Origin: Saprospiraceae bacterium
GTDB lineage: Bacteria > Bacteroidota > Bacteroidia > Chitinophagales > Saprospiraceae
Assembly: GCA_019638385.1 (NCBI GenBank)
Contig: JAHBTW010000002.1
Coordinates: forward strand, 310,001 to 374,000
Direction of reading: 5' to 3'
Length of the DNA: 64,000 nucleotides
Each line of letters begins with the position of its first letter. Position 1 is the first letter of the stretch. Below, piece by piece: positions 50,682 to 62,500 of the stretch. The notes beneath the pieces were generated by a model, which was given only the letters and a program-made list of their open reading frames with translations, was not told the origin of the DNA and made no database searches. The position numbers and the translations under genes are program-made.

Positions 50682-52160
50682 TTATTCAGTTTTCCGGTTG
50701 TCGTCGCGAGGTGGGCGCCGGTCGTTGTTGCCGGGGCCGGGACGGCCTTTGCGCCTCGGTGGGCGATTGCTCCTTCGCGGAGGGCCGCCGCCTTCAGCGC
50801 CCGAATTGGGCGGTCCGCTCTGACGGGGGGCATTCTGATCGCCGCCGGTTCTGCGCGAGTCGCCGCCTTGTCGGGGCGTATTCGGGTCGCCGCCGGTTCT
50901 GCGCGGTCCGCCGCCACCGCCGCCACCGCCATCGCGGTTGGGGCGGTTCGGATCTGCGGGTCTGCGGGGTTGCCCGGTTCCCTGGCCCTGCTGACCACCG
51001 CCGCCACTGCCGCCTTTTTTCTTCTTTTTGCGGCGCCGGCGTTCTTCTTCCGGCAATTCAACTGCGCCGGTCACATCGCTGTAATCCACTTCCGGCTCGT
51101 CTTCGTTGCGAATATTTTGAATCACCTGCATTTCGCCGAGGCCGGAGGGGCGCTTACCGGATTTATTCATCTCCACAATGGCATGTACCTGTTTGGCATC
51201 TAAGGGATAGAGTTTGCCCCGTGTGCCTTCTTTCTCGTAAGCATAATACATGAGCTGTTTGAATATGTCGGTTTTCACCAAAACGGCGGCGCCTTCATTG
51301 GTTTGCAACCTTTCGGCATCTTCGGGGAAACCCTGAAGCGCGTCTAAATAGGTATCCAATTCGTAGTTGAGGCAGCATTTGAGGCGGCCGCATTGGCCGG
51401 AGAGCTTGGCCTGATTGATGGCTAAGTTTTGATAACGCGCCGCGCCGGTAGATACGGATTTGAAATCGGACAGCCAGGTAGAGCAGCACAATTCCCGTCC
51501 GCAGGAGCCGATGCCGCCGATGCGGGCCGATTCCTGCCGGGCGCCGATTTGGCGCATTTCAATTTTTACATGAAATTCTCTGGCGAATATGCGGATCAAC
51601 TCCCGGAAATCCACCCGGCCGTCGGCGGTATAAAAGAAGGTGGCTTTTCGGGCGTCGGCCTGGTATTCCACATCGCCCACTTTCATATTGATTTTCAACG
51701 AGCGGGCAATGGCTCTGGCCTGTACCAGCGTATTTTTTTCGCGGGAGCGGGCTTCCTGCATGCGTTCGAGGTCGCGCTCATTGGCCCGCCGGATGACGCT
51801 TTGCAAAACGTGCTCCACATTGACGCGCTTTTTCTTCATCTGAAGGCGCACCAAGTCGCCCGACAAAGAAATGCGCCCGATATCGTATCCGTTGGAGGCT
51901 TCCACGAGTACCCAGTCGCCGGTGCTCACCCGCGTGGTATCGGGGTTTCGATAAAAGCCTTTATGGGCGCCGTTTTTAAAACTGACCTCCACCACATCAA
52001 AAGGGTCGGTATCTTCGATATCTAAGCTCGTGAGCCAGTCGAATGTATTGAGCCGGTTGCAGCCGCCGGAGGCGCAGCCCCCTGTGGAGCAACCGCCGCC
52101 GCCACCGCAACCTTTGGCATCGCTGCCGTTACTACTGATTGAACATCCTGCACATCCCAT
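50682..52160 (-). CDS. ricT: PSP1-domain protein RicT/YaaT with a long RG-rich tail
   Basis: 492 residues. Cys/Gly-rich N-terminus (MGCAGCSISSNG, then GCSTGGCASGGCN), the PSP1 core (about 45-330) with GYDIGRISLSGDLVRLQMKK, IGARQESARIGGIGSCGREL followed by CCSTWLSDFKSVS, and SGQCGRLKCCLNYELDTYLD; the paired cysteines are the family's metal-cluster ligands. RicT acts with RicA/RicF in Bacillus on RNA processing; the role in Bacteroidota is less clear. The last 120 residues are disordered, Arg/Gly/Pro/Asn-rich (RRRRKKKKKGGSGGGG, repeated RRTGGDPN/QN), which is unusual and RNA-binding in look. The gene follows holB by 60 bases, probably co-transcribed; RicT genes commonly sit beside holB. Confidence 0.92.
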   Translation of the reverse strand: MGCAGCSISSNGSDAKGCGGGGGCSTGGCASGGCNRLNTFDWLTSLDIEDTDPFDVVEVSFKNGAHKGFYRNPDTTRVSTGDWVLVEASNGYDIGRISLSGDLVRLQMKKKRVNVEHVLQSVIRRANERDLERMQEARSREKNTLVQARAIARSLKINMKVGDVEYQADARKATFFYTADGRVDFRELIRIFAREFHVKIEMRQIGARQESARIGGIGSCGRELCCSTWLSDFKSVSTGAARYQNLAINQAKLSGQCGRLKCCLNYELDTYLDALQGFPEDAERLQTNEGAAVLVKTDIFKQLMYYAYEKEGTRGKLYPLDAKQVHAIVEMNKSGKRPSGLGEMQVIQNIRNEDEPEVDYSDVTGAVELPEEERRRRKKKKKGGSGGGGQQGQGTGQPRRPADPNRPNRDGGGGGGGGPRRTGGDPNTPRQGGDSRRTGGDQNAPRQSGPPNSGAEGGGPPRRSNRPPRRKGRPGPGNNDRRPPRDDNRKTE

Positions 52161-52220
52161 TAGTCAATTTCATTTATGATTGATTTATGTTGCAGCGGCG
52201 CCTCAGGGGCAGCCGCCCTT

Positions 52221-53360
52221 TCAATTTACAAATACTTTCCGCACCGCAGGCGCCTCCAATTGGTGCATAATTCGATGCAGGCGAATGGATGCGTTTAAAA
52301 ACAACACCTTCGCGTTGGCATTGCGCTCAACGTGGTAGTGCGAATCGGAAAACAACTCCGACATGAGGCCGATGCGTTCAGGGTCCAACCGCGCCATAAA
52401 CTTCTGAGCGGTGACCAGTTCCTGCCCCTGAATACGAACGGGCAGCTCCTGCACGATGCTGTGTACCAATGCCTCGCGAAGAAAGTGCAATCCGTAAGTG
52501 ATCAGATATTTTTGAGGTTCGCGGCCCAATTCAGCCAATCGTTCGGCCATTTTCACCCAACCCAGCCCTGAACTTTGGTGGCACGCCCGCAGCCAGTCAA
52601 TGAACAGCACAGCGTAGTTGTTCTCCACATTGGCCGCCAACTGAAGCGCCGTGTTGAAATTGCCGTCGGCCAGCAACGCCAATGTGTGCGCCTTATCGGC
52701 TGCGATGCCCGTTTTGGCCTGCAAGCCCTCTGCGATGGCTTCGTCCCCGATGGGACCAACCCGCACTACCTGACACCGGGAGATGATCGTGGGCAGAATG
52801 CGCTCCATGTTCTCTGCCAGCAGAATGAAGGTGGTGTTGTCGGGCGGCTCTTCGATGAGCTTGAGCAGGCGGTTGCCCTCCTTACCCAAAAACTCCGGCA
52901 GCCACATAAGGAGGATTTTCCGCTTGTTGCCGAATGCTTTAAGACTGATCTTGCGCACGATGTTGACGCACTCGTCTTTGGTAATGTTGCCCTGGTTATT
53001 TTCTTTGGCAATGGTTTTAATCCATTCAAAAACATCAAAATAAGGATTGGCCTCCATCGCCTTGCGCCATTCTTTGAGGAAATTTTCGCTGATGGCATTC
53101 GCGCCTGTCGTGGGGTACGAAAAATGCAGATCGGGATATTCCATCTTGCTCACATCGGAGCAGGCCCGGCACTGCCCGCAGGCGTCGCCTTCCGTGGGGT
53201 TGTCGCACAGCATATATTGCGCCAAAGCCCAAGCCAAACAGCGCTTGCCGCTACCGGCAGGCCCTGACAACAAAAGCGCATGGGGCATACGGCCCGATTG
53301 CGCTATGTGCAAAAGTTGCGTTTGTACTTCTTTATGGCCTATGAGTTCCGAAAACAGCAT
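52221..53360 (-). CDS. holB: DNA polymerase III delta' subunit
   Basis: 379 residues. Clamp-loader subunit of the AAA+ family, part of the replicative holoenzyme. N-terminal MLFSELIGHKEVQTQLLHIA, P-loop-like GPAGSGKR (33-40) with Arg in place of Ser/Thr, a four-cysteine zinc site (Cys52, 61, 64, 67 in CDNP...DACGQCRAC), and KILLMWLPEFLGKEGNRLLK followed by LIEEPPDNTTFILLAENMER and the SRC motif IISRCQVVRVG. The altered P-loop agrees with a delta' subunit that does not hydrolyse ATP. Upstream of ricT in the same direction. The SprB-like gene ends 190 bases before it. Confidence 0.94.
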   Translation of the reverse strand: MLFSELIGHKEVQTQLLHIAQSGRMPHALLLSGPAGSGKRCLAWALAQYMLCDNPTEGDACGQCRACSDVSKMEYPDLHFSYPTTGANAISENFLKEWRKAMEANPYFDVFEWIKTIAKENNQGNITKDECVNIVRKISLKAFGNKRKILLMWLPEFLGKEGNRLLKLIEEPPDNTTFILLAENMERILPTIISRCQVVRVGPIGDEAIAEGLQAKTGIAADKAHTLALLADGNFNTALQLAANVENNYAVLFIDWLRACHQSSGLGWVKMAERLAELGREPQKYLITYGLHFLREALVHSIVQELPVRIQGQELVTAQKFMARLDPERIGLMSELFSDSHYHVERNANAKVLFLNASIRLHRIMHQLEAPAVRKVFVN

Positions 53361-53480
53361 TGTATCGTTCGTTATGTACGGAAAGCCGCAGAACGCGCTA
53401 CATGGTTTCGGAAAGGCGGAGAATAACCGAGAGTCTTATCCAATCCAATATGGCCTCATAATTGACGGCATTCCGGTGAC

Positions 53481-53530
53481 GGCGGTAAAAATAGTGGAAT
53501 TTTCAATTGATTCCTACAATTCTTACCGCC
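53481..53530 (-). terminator. Stem-loop after the SprB-like gene
   Basis: GGCGGTAA (53481-53488) pairs with TTACCGCC (53523-53530), and inner bases GGAAT and ATTCC extend it. It begins 21 bases after the stop at 53551 and precedes holB. No clear T-run follows, so its terminator role is inferred. Confidence 0.45.
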
Positions 53531-53550
53531 GAGCCGGATTATGCTTCAAA

Positions 53551-56500
53551 TTACTTTACTACAATCATGGTGCGGGTAGCCGTGAAGCCCGCCGTTTTCA
53601 GCGTGTAGCGGTACGCACCCGGCGCGAGGTTGCCTGCTTCAAACTCAACCGTGTTGCGGCCTTTGGCGTACGAGCCGCGCACGATGCGCAGCGTACGGCC
53701 CAACTGATCGGTTACGATCAACTCAGCATCCATGTTTTCCGGCAGGTCAAATGCAATCGCGGTATTGCCCACAAATGGGTTCGGCGCGTTTTGGTGCAGT
53801 TGGAAACCGGCATCTGCCAGCGGTTCGCCGGCAGCGGTAACGCCACTCTCCTCAAAACGCAACACAATGCCCATGCGCTCTTCGGCGCTGTTGTACGCTT
53901 CCGATTGTATCCATTGGGAGCTAACTTCCATCACATCGGCCAGATTCTGTATCGCGGCATTGGCCGTAAAGCGCAGCGTGAACAACACTTCGTCTTCATC
54001 GGCATCTACGCCCGTGCCCGCCAGGTTGAACCAACTGATGCTGATGCGCCCGTTGGCAGCCTGCGTAGTACCTGCCGCTACCGAACCCAAAGGCAGTCCG
54101 TTGGGCGCATCAAAACCGTCGAATGTGAGGTATTCGGTATCAAACCACAGCCCCATTTGGTAGTTCGTCACATCGTTGAAGTTGGAACTCCGCACCGGAA
54201 TGCTTAGCGTTTGGCCCGGCTGCGCCTGAAGATTTTGCGCCACTAATTCCAATTCCTGCGAACTGCGAATTTCGAGGTCGTTGTCGCTAAACTGCTGCGG
54301 ATCGGCATGGCCCAATATATCGCCCACTTTCACCCCGGTGAAATCGGCCAACGTATCGGACATGACCATGATGCTGTCGCAATTCTGGTACGGGAACACA
54401 TTGTACGCCGTGAAGTCGCTCTCCGGCATATCGAATCGGTCGGATACAAACACCCAGGCCGGGCAATTCGCGAAGCTGTCGCGCACCCCGATGATGAGTT
54501 GCTGGATGATGAACAGATCGAGGGTGGTAAACGCTCCGTTACAGTTGGCGTCGCCGGCTATCACCTGATATGGGGAACTGACCTGCGGCGGATCCATGCC
54601 GAGAATAAAGCGCTGACCGATGAACAGTGCATAAGTGGAAAGCCCGTTGGCCGGATCGCTGTTCTTCGAAGGCATCACCGTCACCATTTCACCCATCGGC
54701 ACATCCGGCGCGAAGTAGCTGCCGTCGTCGTCGGTCATTTCCATCATCGTCATGTAGTCGTTGAGGATGCGCACTTCCACATCGGGTACGGGTTCGCCCC
54801 AGTAGGTATGCACTTCCCCAGACATTTGCACGGCAAAGGAGATGGTGGCGCTGCCGTTATAAGTTACATGGGGGAGCGCAACGGGTTGGCCGTTCACCAT
54901 ACTGCCTACTTCGACCGCCAGCGGCGAATTGGCAAAACTCAAGGTCGTGGATTGCCCCGGCACGCCGGTCAGGTTGACTATCAGGTAGAACAGAATCTGA
55001 TCCTGCTGCAAAGTCACGCCCGTACCGTTGTTGGCATAGTAGTTGAACGTTTTGTTCACGATGTTGAACTGCGGCGATATGGCAGCCGGCTGTATGCCCA
55101 CGATGGAAGCCACAGCAGGATTCGCCACGGTCAATGAACCGGCCAGAGATACCAGTAAACTGCAATTCTGTATCCGCACAGGCACTAATATCGAACTGCC
55201 CGCAGCGCCGCTGCTCTCTCCGATATCAAGTATAACCGTGCCCGGAGGAAGGATCACGTTTACATTGAGGCAGTGTTGAGCGCTTCCGCAAGGGTTGCTC
55301 ACCGTCAGGCACACCGTATAGTTCCCGTGTTCTGCGTAGGTATGAATCGGGTTCTCCGCAGTGGAAACGGAACCGTCGCCGAAGCTCCACAGGTAGCTAC
55401 CCGTTGAGGAGTTGTTGGTGAAGGATGCCGTAAACTGATTCAAATTGTACGTGAAGGAAGCCACCGGCAGTGCATTGCCCGTATTGAGTACAACCGTCTG
55501 CCATTCAGAACATCCGCCTGCAGCCGTCACTACAATCATATACACGCCCGGCGGTATGCCGAATATGGTGTGGGATGAACCGGTAAAGGTAAAGGAGCCG
55601 TTGGCAGGCCCGCTCCAGGTGAGCAGATAAGGCCCCGGCGCACCGGAAACATTGACCTGTATGGAACTCTGGAACCCGCAGGCGCCCACGTTGGGCACTA
55701 TGTTCAGGTTCAACGCACCTCCCTGATTGTTCAACTGTACAAACCCCTGCTCAAAACAGCCTGCTGCATCGTCCACCCGGATGTTGTAGCTGCCGCTCAC
55801 TAAATTGGGAATGGTAAAGGTATTGCCCGTAATGGTTTGGTTGCCGCTGCCCACTACGCTCGACCAGGTGATGACATACGGCGGCGCATTGCCGGCGATG
55901 TTCACCGTAATAGAGCCGGGGTTGCCGCACACGCCGAGGTTGCCTATGAGGTTGACGTTGAGGTTGTCCGGCGCATTGTTCACCACCAATGTGAAGGTTT
56001 TCAGACACAAGCTGAAGTCCCGCACCGTCACGGTATAGGTACCGGAAGGCAGATCGGGTATGTCAAAGCTGTTTTGATTCGTCGTCATGGAGCCGGAAAC
56101 CGGTCCGGTCCAGGTGACGATGTACGGCGCTTGCCCTTCATTGATGGTGATCCAAATAATGCCGAGGTTGCCGCAGGTTCCGTTATATACCGTGGTGGTC
56201 ACCTGCAGTACGTCGTCGTCGTAATTGTTGATCAATTCCACATCCGAGCCGGTACAGCCCTGCGCATCCGTCACCGTTACGATGTACATACCGGTAGGCA
56301 GATTGAGTATTTCGTACGGCGAGGTAGCGGTTACCGCCGAACCCGATACCGGGCCGACCCAGGAGACCATAAACGGTCCTACGCCGCCGAACATATTGAC
56401 CCGAATGTAGCCCAACTCTCCACAGAACCCGTTGTAAGAGAATGCATTGATGCTGAACGGCACACCGGTGTTGTTCACCGTGGCGCTCGCCGACGATACG

Positions 56501-59500
56501 CAGCCGTTGGCGTCGGTTACCATGATGTTGTAGGTACCGCTACCGAGATTGGGAATCGTATGGGTCGTGGTGGAGATGGTGATAGAGCCGGATGCGGCGC
56601 CGCTCCAGTTGAGGATGTACGGCGCTGTGCCGCCCACTAAGTTCACAATCACCGAACCTTGCATACCGCATACGCCGCTCATGGCGATGGCCGTAGCATT
56701 CACGCCGCCGGTGCTGTTGACAACGATCGAACCGGAATCGGTACAATTGTTATCGTCCGTCACGGTGACGAAGTACATACCCGCCGGCGCATTGGCAATG
56801 GTGAAGCTGCTGTTGGAAGTAGTCGTGCTGCCCGATACCGGCCCCGTCCAGATGACGGAATACGGCGGGTTGCCGCTGATGAAATTCACCACGACCGCGC
56901 CGTTCTGGCCGCAAATGCCGTTTACGGCACTCAACCCGATGTTCAGGTCTGCTTCCGGTACGCTCAACGTCACGGTGCCGGATTCGGCACAGCCGGTAGC
57001 ATCGGTCACAATGATATCATAAGTACCCGGCAACAGAGCATCCAGGGTAAAGGTCGGGTCGGAGGTCTGGACACTTCCAGATTCCGGGCCGCTCCAGTTG
57101 ATGGTATATCCGGGGTTTCCACCGCTGATAATCAACTGAATGGATCCTTCCTGACCGCAATCGCCGGTGGTGGCGGTGGTCGTGATGGAAATGTCGTTCT
57201 CCGCCACTGCTACCGTAGCCGTGGTAGAAGCCACACAACCGTTGGCTGCAGTCACGGTGAACGTATAAGTACCCGCGCCGAGGTTGTCAACGGTATAGGT
57301 AGCCGTTGCCGAAGTAGCTGAGCCGGAAGCTGCGCCCGTCCACACGATATTGTACGGCGCCGGGCCGCCGGTCATCACGAGGATGACCGACCCCGGCTCG
57401 CTGCACAAGCCGTTCACCGGGGTCGCTGTCACCGTCAATGTATTCGTGGCGTTATTCAAAGTGATAATTTCCGTATCGGTACAGTTCTGGGCTGTCGTGG
57501 CGGTAATGGTATAGGTGCCGCCCGGCAGGTTCGACAAGGTGTAGTTGTTGGCATTGGTGTTGGCCGAACCGTTTACCGGGCCGGTCCACACAATGGCAAT
57601 GGGTACTACGCCGCCGGTAAAGCTGAGCGAAATGGAGCCGTTTTGGTCACAAATACCGTTGTTGGCCGAAGCCGTCATGTTGAAAGCGGCGCCGTTGTTC
57701 ACCGTCACGGTTTGGCTGGCAGAGCAGTTTGCCCCGCTGTTCACCGTCACCACATAGGTACCGCTCGGCAGGTTCGACAGCGTATAGCTACCGGCATTGG
57801 CCGTGGCGTTGCCCGACGTCGGCCCGGTCCAGGTTACCGTGTAAGGCGGCGGCGTACCGCCGATGGTCAACTGTATCGTACCCAACTGGCCGCATATACC
57901 GTTTACGACGGTTGCCGCCAGGGTGATGGGCGATCCGTTATTCAGGGTCACCGTTTGGGTGCGAACACAGCCGTTGGCATCCGTCACCGTAATGGTGTAA
58001 GTGCCGCTCGGCAGGTTGAGGATGTTGTAAAAAGCATTGCCGGTGGTCGTCATACCGTTTTGCGGGCCCATCCACATCACGGAATACGGCGCGGTGCCGC
58101 CCGTCATGCCAATGTGAATTTCACCCAACTGAGCGCACACGCCCGGCACAGGTACCGCCGTGATTTGCAGCGTATTGGCCCCGTTGTTCAGTATCACCGT
58201 CTGCGAGCGGATGCAACCGTTGGCATCCGTTACCACCACGGTGTAAGTACCGGAAGGCAGGCTGAGGATGTTGTAAAAGAAATTACCGGTCGTGGCGGAA
58301 CCGTTCACCGGGCCGCTCCAGGTCACTGTAAACGGCGCGGTGCCGCCGGTCATACCCACATGTATCTGGCCCAACTGGGCGCACACGCCCGGCACAGGTA
58401 CTGCTGTGATTTGCAGGGTATTGGCCCCGTTGTTCAGTATCAACGACTGCGATCTGACGCAACCGTTGGCGTCTGTCACGGTAACGGTGTATGAGCCGGA
58501 GGGCAGGTTCAGTATATTGTAAAAGAAGTTATTTGTCGTAGCCGAACCGTTCACCGGGCCGCTCCAAGTCACCGTAAAAGGCGCTGTGCCGCCGGTAATA
58601 CCTACATGAATCTGGCCGGGTTGGGCGCATACCCCGGGTACCCCTACTGCCGTGATCTGCAAGGTATTCGCTCCGTTGTTCAGTATCACCGTTTGCGAGC
58701 GGGTGCAACCGTTGGCATCTGTCACGATAATAATATAGGTGCCGGAGGGCAGGTTTTGAATGTTGTAAAAGAAGTTGCTCGTCGTAGCCGAACCGTTCAC
58801 CGGGCCGCTCCAAGTCACCGTAAAGGGCGCTGTGCCGCTCGTTATACCCACATGTATTTGTCCGGGTTGGGCGCATACGCCGGGTACCGGCACTGCCGTA
58901 ATGATAAGGTTGTTGGCGCCGTTGTTCAGCGTCACCGTTACCGTTCTCACGCAGCCATTAGCATCTACTACTGTTACCGTATAGGTACCGGAAGGCAGGT
59001 TGGGAATGCTGTGGCCGTTGATCTGTAAGTTGATAGAACCGGAAACCGGCCCCGACCAGGACAGAATATACGGCGGCGTACCGCCCACAATGTCCACCCA
59101 TAAGGAGCCATTGGCGCCGCATACACCCGGTACCGGCGTCACCACAAGGTTGACGTTGTTGGCGCCGTTGTTGAGAATTACGGTTTGCGAACGGCTGCAA
59201 CCGTTGGCATCCACTACCGTCACGACATAAGTACCGGAGGGCAGGTTCTGAATATTGTAGAAGAAGTTGTTCGTCGTAGCCGAACCGCTCACCGGGCCGC
59301 TCCAACTCACTATAAACGGCGCTGTGCCGCCCGACATGCCAACGTGTATCTGGCCGGGTTGAGCGCACACGCCGGGTATCGGCACTGCTGTGATGACGAG
59401 GTTATTGGCACCGTTGTGCAGTATGACAGTTTGTGTTTTGGTACAGTCGTTGGCATCTTTTACCGTGATGGTATAAGTGCCGGAGGGTATGTTCGGGATA

Positions 59501-62500
59501 GTATAGTTATTCCCGACTCCCGCAGCCATACCCGATACCGGGCCGGTCCAGAAGACCATGTAGGGAGCCGGCGAACCGCTGATGTTCAAACTGATAGAAC
59601 CGTTCTGTCCGCACAATCCCGGATGCGGTGTGGCAGTAAACACAGGCATGGCGCCGCTGTTTACGGTCACGACCAATTGGTTGGAAGTGCAACCGAAGAA
59701 ATCGGTCACCTGCACGGTGTAAGTGCCGTTGGGCAGGTTGGTGATGAGGTAACCGAAATTGCTGAATGTAATAGACCCCGACACCGGCCCCGTCCAGGAA
59801 ATGACGAAGAAAGGCGAGCCGCCGGTGATATCTAACCAAATAGCGCCGTTCATGCCGCAATCGCCGGGTTCAGCCGAGCCGGTCAGCACGATACTTGCGC
59901 CGGAGTTGTTCAGCACCACCGTTTGCGTGCGAATACAGCCGTTGGCATCCACCACCGTAATGACATAAGTACCGGAGGGCAGGTTCAGAATGTTGTAGAA
60001 GAAGTTGTTGGTGGTAGCCGAACCGCTCACCGGGCCGCTCCACGATACCGTAAACGGCGCTGTGCCGCCCGTCATGCCTACATGTATCTGCCCCGTTTGG
60101 CCGCAAAGGCCGGGCACAGGCACGGCGGTGATTTGCAGGTTATTCGCTCCGTTGTTCAGCGTCACCGTTACCGAGAACATACAGTTGTTTACATCGGTCA
60201 CTTTTACGGTGTATGTTCCGGAGGGCAGATTGGGGATGTTGTACCCGTTGACATTTAAATTGACAGACCCCGACACCGGCCCTACCCAAGTGAGCAAATA
60301 CGGCGCCGAGCCGCCCACGATGTCCACCCAAAGCGAACCAAGTGCGGCGCATACGCCCGGCACAGGCGTTACCACGAGGTGTATGTTGCCCGTTCCGTTG
60401 TTGAGAATTACCGTTTGTGTACGAACACAACCGTTGGCATCCACCACCGTAACGACATAAGTGCCGGAGGGCAGGTTCAGTATATTGTAAAAGAAGTTAT
60501 TGGTGTTCGTCGAACCGCTCACCGGGCCGCTCCACGATACCGTAAAGGGCGCTGTGCCGCCGGTGATTCCGACGTGAATCTGGCCGGGTTGGGCGCAGAG
60601 GCCGGGCACGGGCACGGCGGTAATTTGAAGATTATTCGGCCCGTTGTTCAGTGTCACGGTAACGGTTCTAATACAACCGTTGGCATCTACCACCGTTACG
60701 GTGTAAGTGCCCGAAGGCAAATTGGGGATGTTGTACCCGTTCACCTGCAAGGTGATGGAACCGGATACCGGCCCTGTCCAGGATAATATATACGGCGCCG
60801 CGCCGCCCACGATGTCCACCCACAACGAACCGTGAGAGGCGCACACACCGGGCACCGGCGTAATGACGAGGTTGACGTTGCCCGCTCCGTTGTTCAGTGT
60901 TACAGTTTGGGTTTTAGTACAATCATTGGCATCCTTCACCGTGATGGTATAGGTACCCGACGGCAGGTTGGGGATGTTGTAGGCATTGCCCACGCCATTG
61001 GCCATTCCCGACACCGGACCGCTCCAGAAGACCATGTGCGGCCCTGTCTGACTGCTGATGTGTACTGCAATAGAGCCGGGCTGATTGCACAGCCCCGGAT
61101 ACGGCGTAGCGGTAAACGTGGGCATATGCCCGCTGAATACTGTTATGACCAATGGATTAGAGGTGCATCCGTAAAAATCGGTCACCTGCACCGTGTATGT
61201 GCCGTTGGGCAGGTTGGTAATGAGGTAGCCGAAATTGCTGAATGTAACAGACCCCGACACCGGCCCCGTCCAGGTGATGGTGAAATATGGCGAGCCGCCC
61301 ATGATGTCTATCCATATTGCGCCACCCATGCCGCAGTCGCCGGGTTCGGCCGATCCGGTGAGGATCAGGCCTCCGCCGGAATTAGTGACAACTGTTGTAC
61401 TCGAACCGGAACACCCGTCGCTGCCGGTTACCGTTACGGTATAAGTTCCGGAGGGCAGGTTGTTGATGACATACGCGCTGTTGGGGGTATTGGCCGAACC
61501 GGAAACCGGCCCCGACCACACGATATGAAACGGCCCCAGGCCGCCCTGTATATGTACGCCGATGCTGCCGGGCGAGCCGCAGTTGCCGGGTACCGGCGTG
61601 AGTGACACGCCGATGTTGCCGGTGTTGACGAGCGTCACTGTTTGAGTAGCCGTGCAGCCCGCTGCGTTGGTCACCGTCACCGTGTAAGTACCGGAAGGCA
61701 GGTTGGGAATATTGTATCCGTTGACGTTCAGGGTAATTGATCCCGACACCGGCCCCGTCCAGGTAAGCTGGTAAGGCCCGCCGCCGCCGCTAATGTCCAA
61801 CCAAATAGACCCGCCGGTAGGGCCGCATTGCCCCGGCACGGGCGTCAACGTGAGGTTGAGGTTCCCGCCGGTGGAGATGAGGGTGACTTGTGTGCTTTTG
61901 GTACAACCATTGGCACTGAGCACCGTAATGGTATAAGTCCCCGGCCCCAGGTTGGGTATTATATAAATGGTGTCGTTCGTTGTAGCCGATCCGGAGGAAG
62001 GCCCCGTCCAGCTAACGGCATACGGTCCGACACCGCCGGCCATTCCTATCTTTATTTCACCGGGCGCCACACAACTTGCGTTCGTGATTTCAGTATAAAC
62101 AAAGAACTGGTTGTTCAGATGCACCGTAGTATTGGCGGTACAACCCGTAGCATCAATTATAGAAATGGTATAGGTGCCTATCGGGACGCCTGTTATCTGA
62201 TAGCTGTTACCTGCTACGACGGTTGATCCGCTCACCGGCCCCGTCCACACGATTTGATAGTTGGGTTGGCCGTTGGTAATCGTCAGGGCGATGTTGCCCG
62301 TAGAACCTACACAGTTGCCGCCGGGTGTAGTTGCCGTCACTTGCAGACTGTTGTTGAGAATTGTAACGGTACCCGATGCGCTGCAACCGGCAGCATTGGT
62401 CACTACTATAATATAAGTGCCCGGCACGGCGGGAATGTCAAGGCTGTTTTGATTGGTGACCATGCTGCCGAATGTCGGCCCGGCCCACACAACGGTGAAC

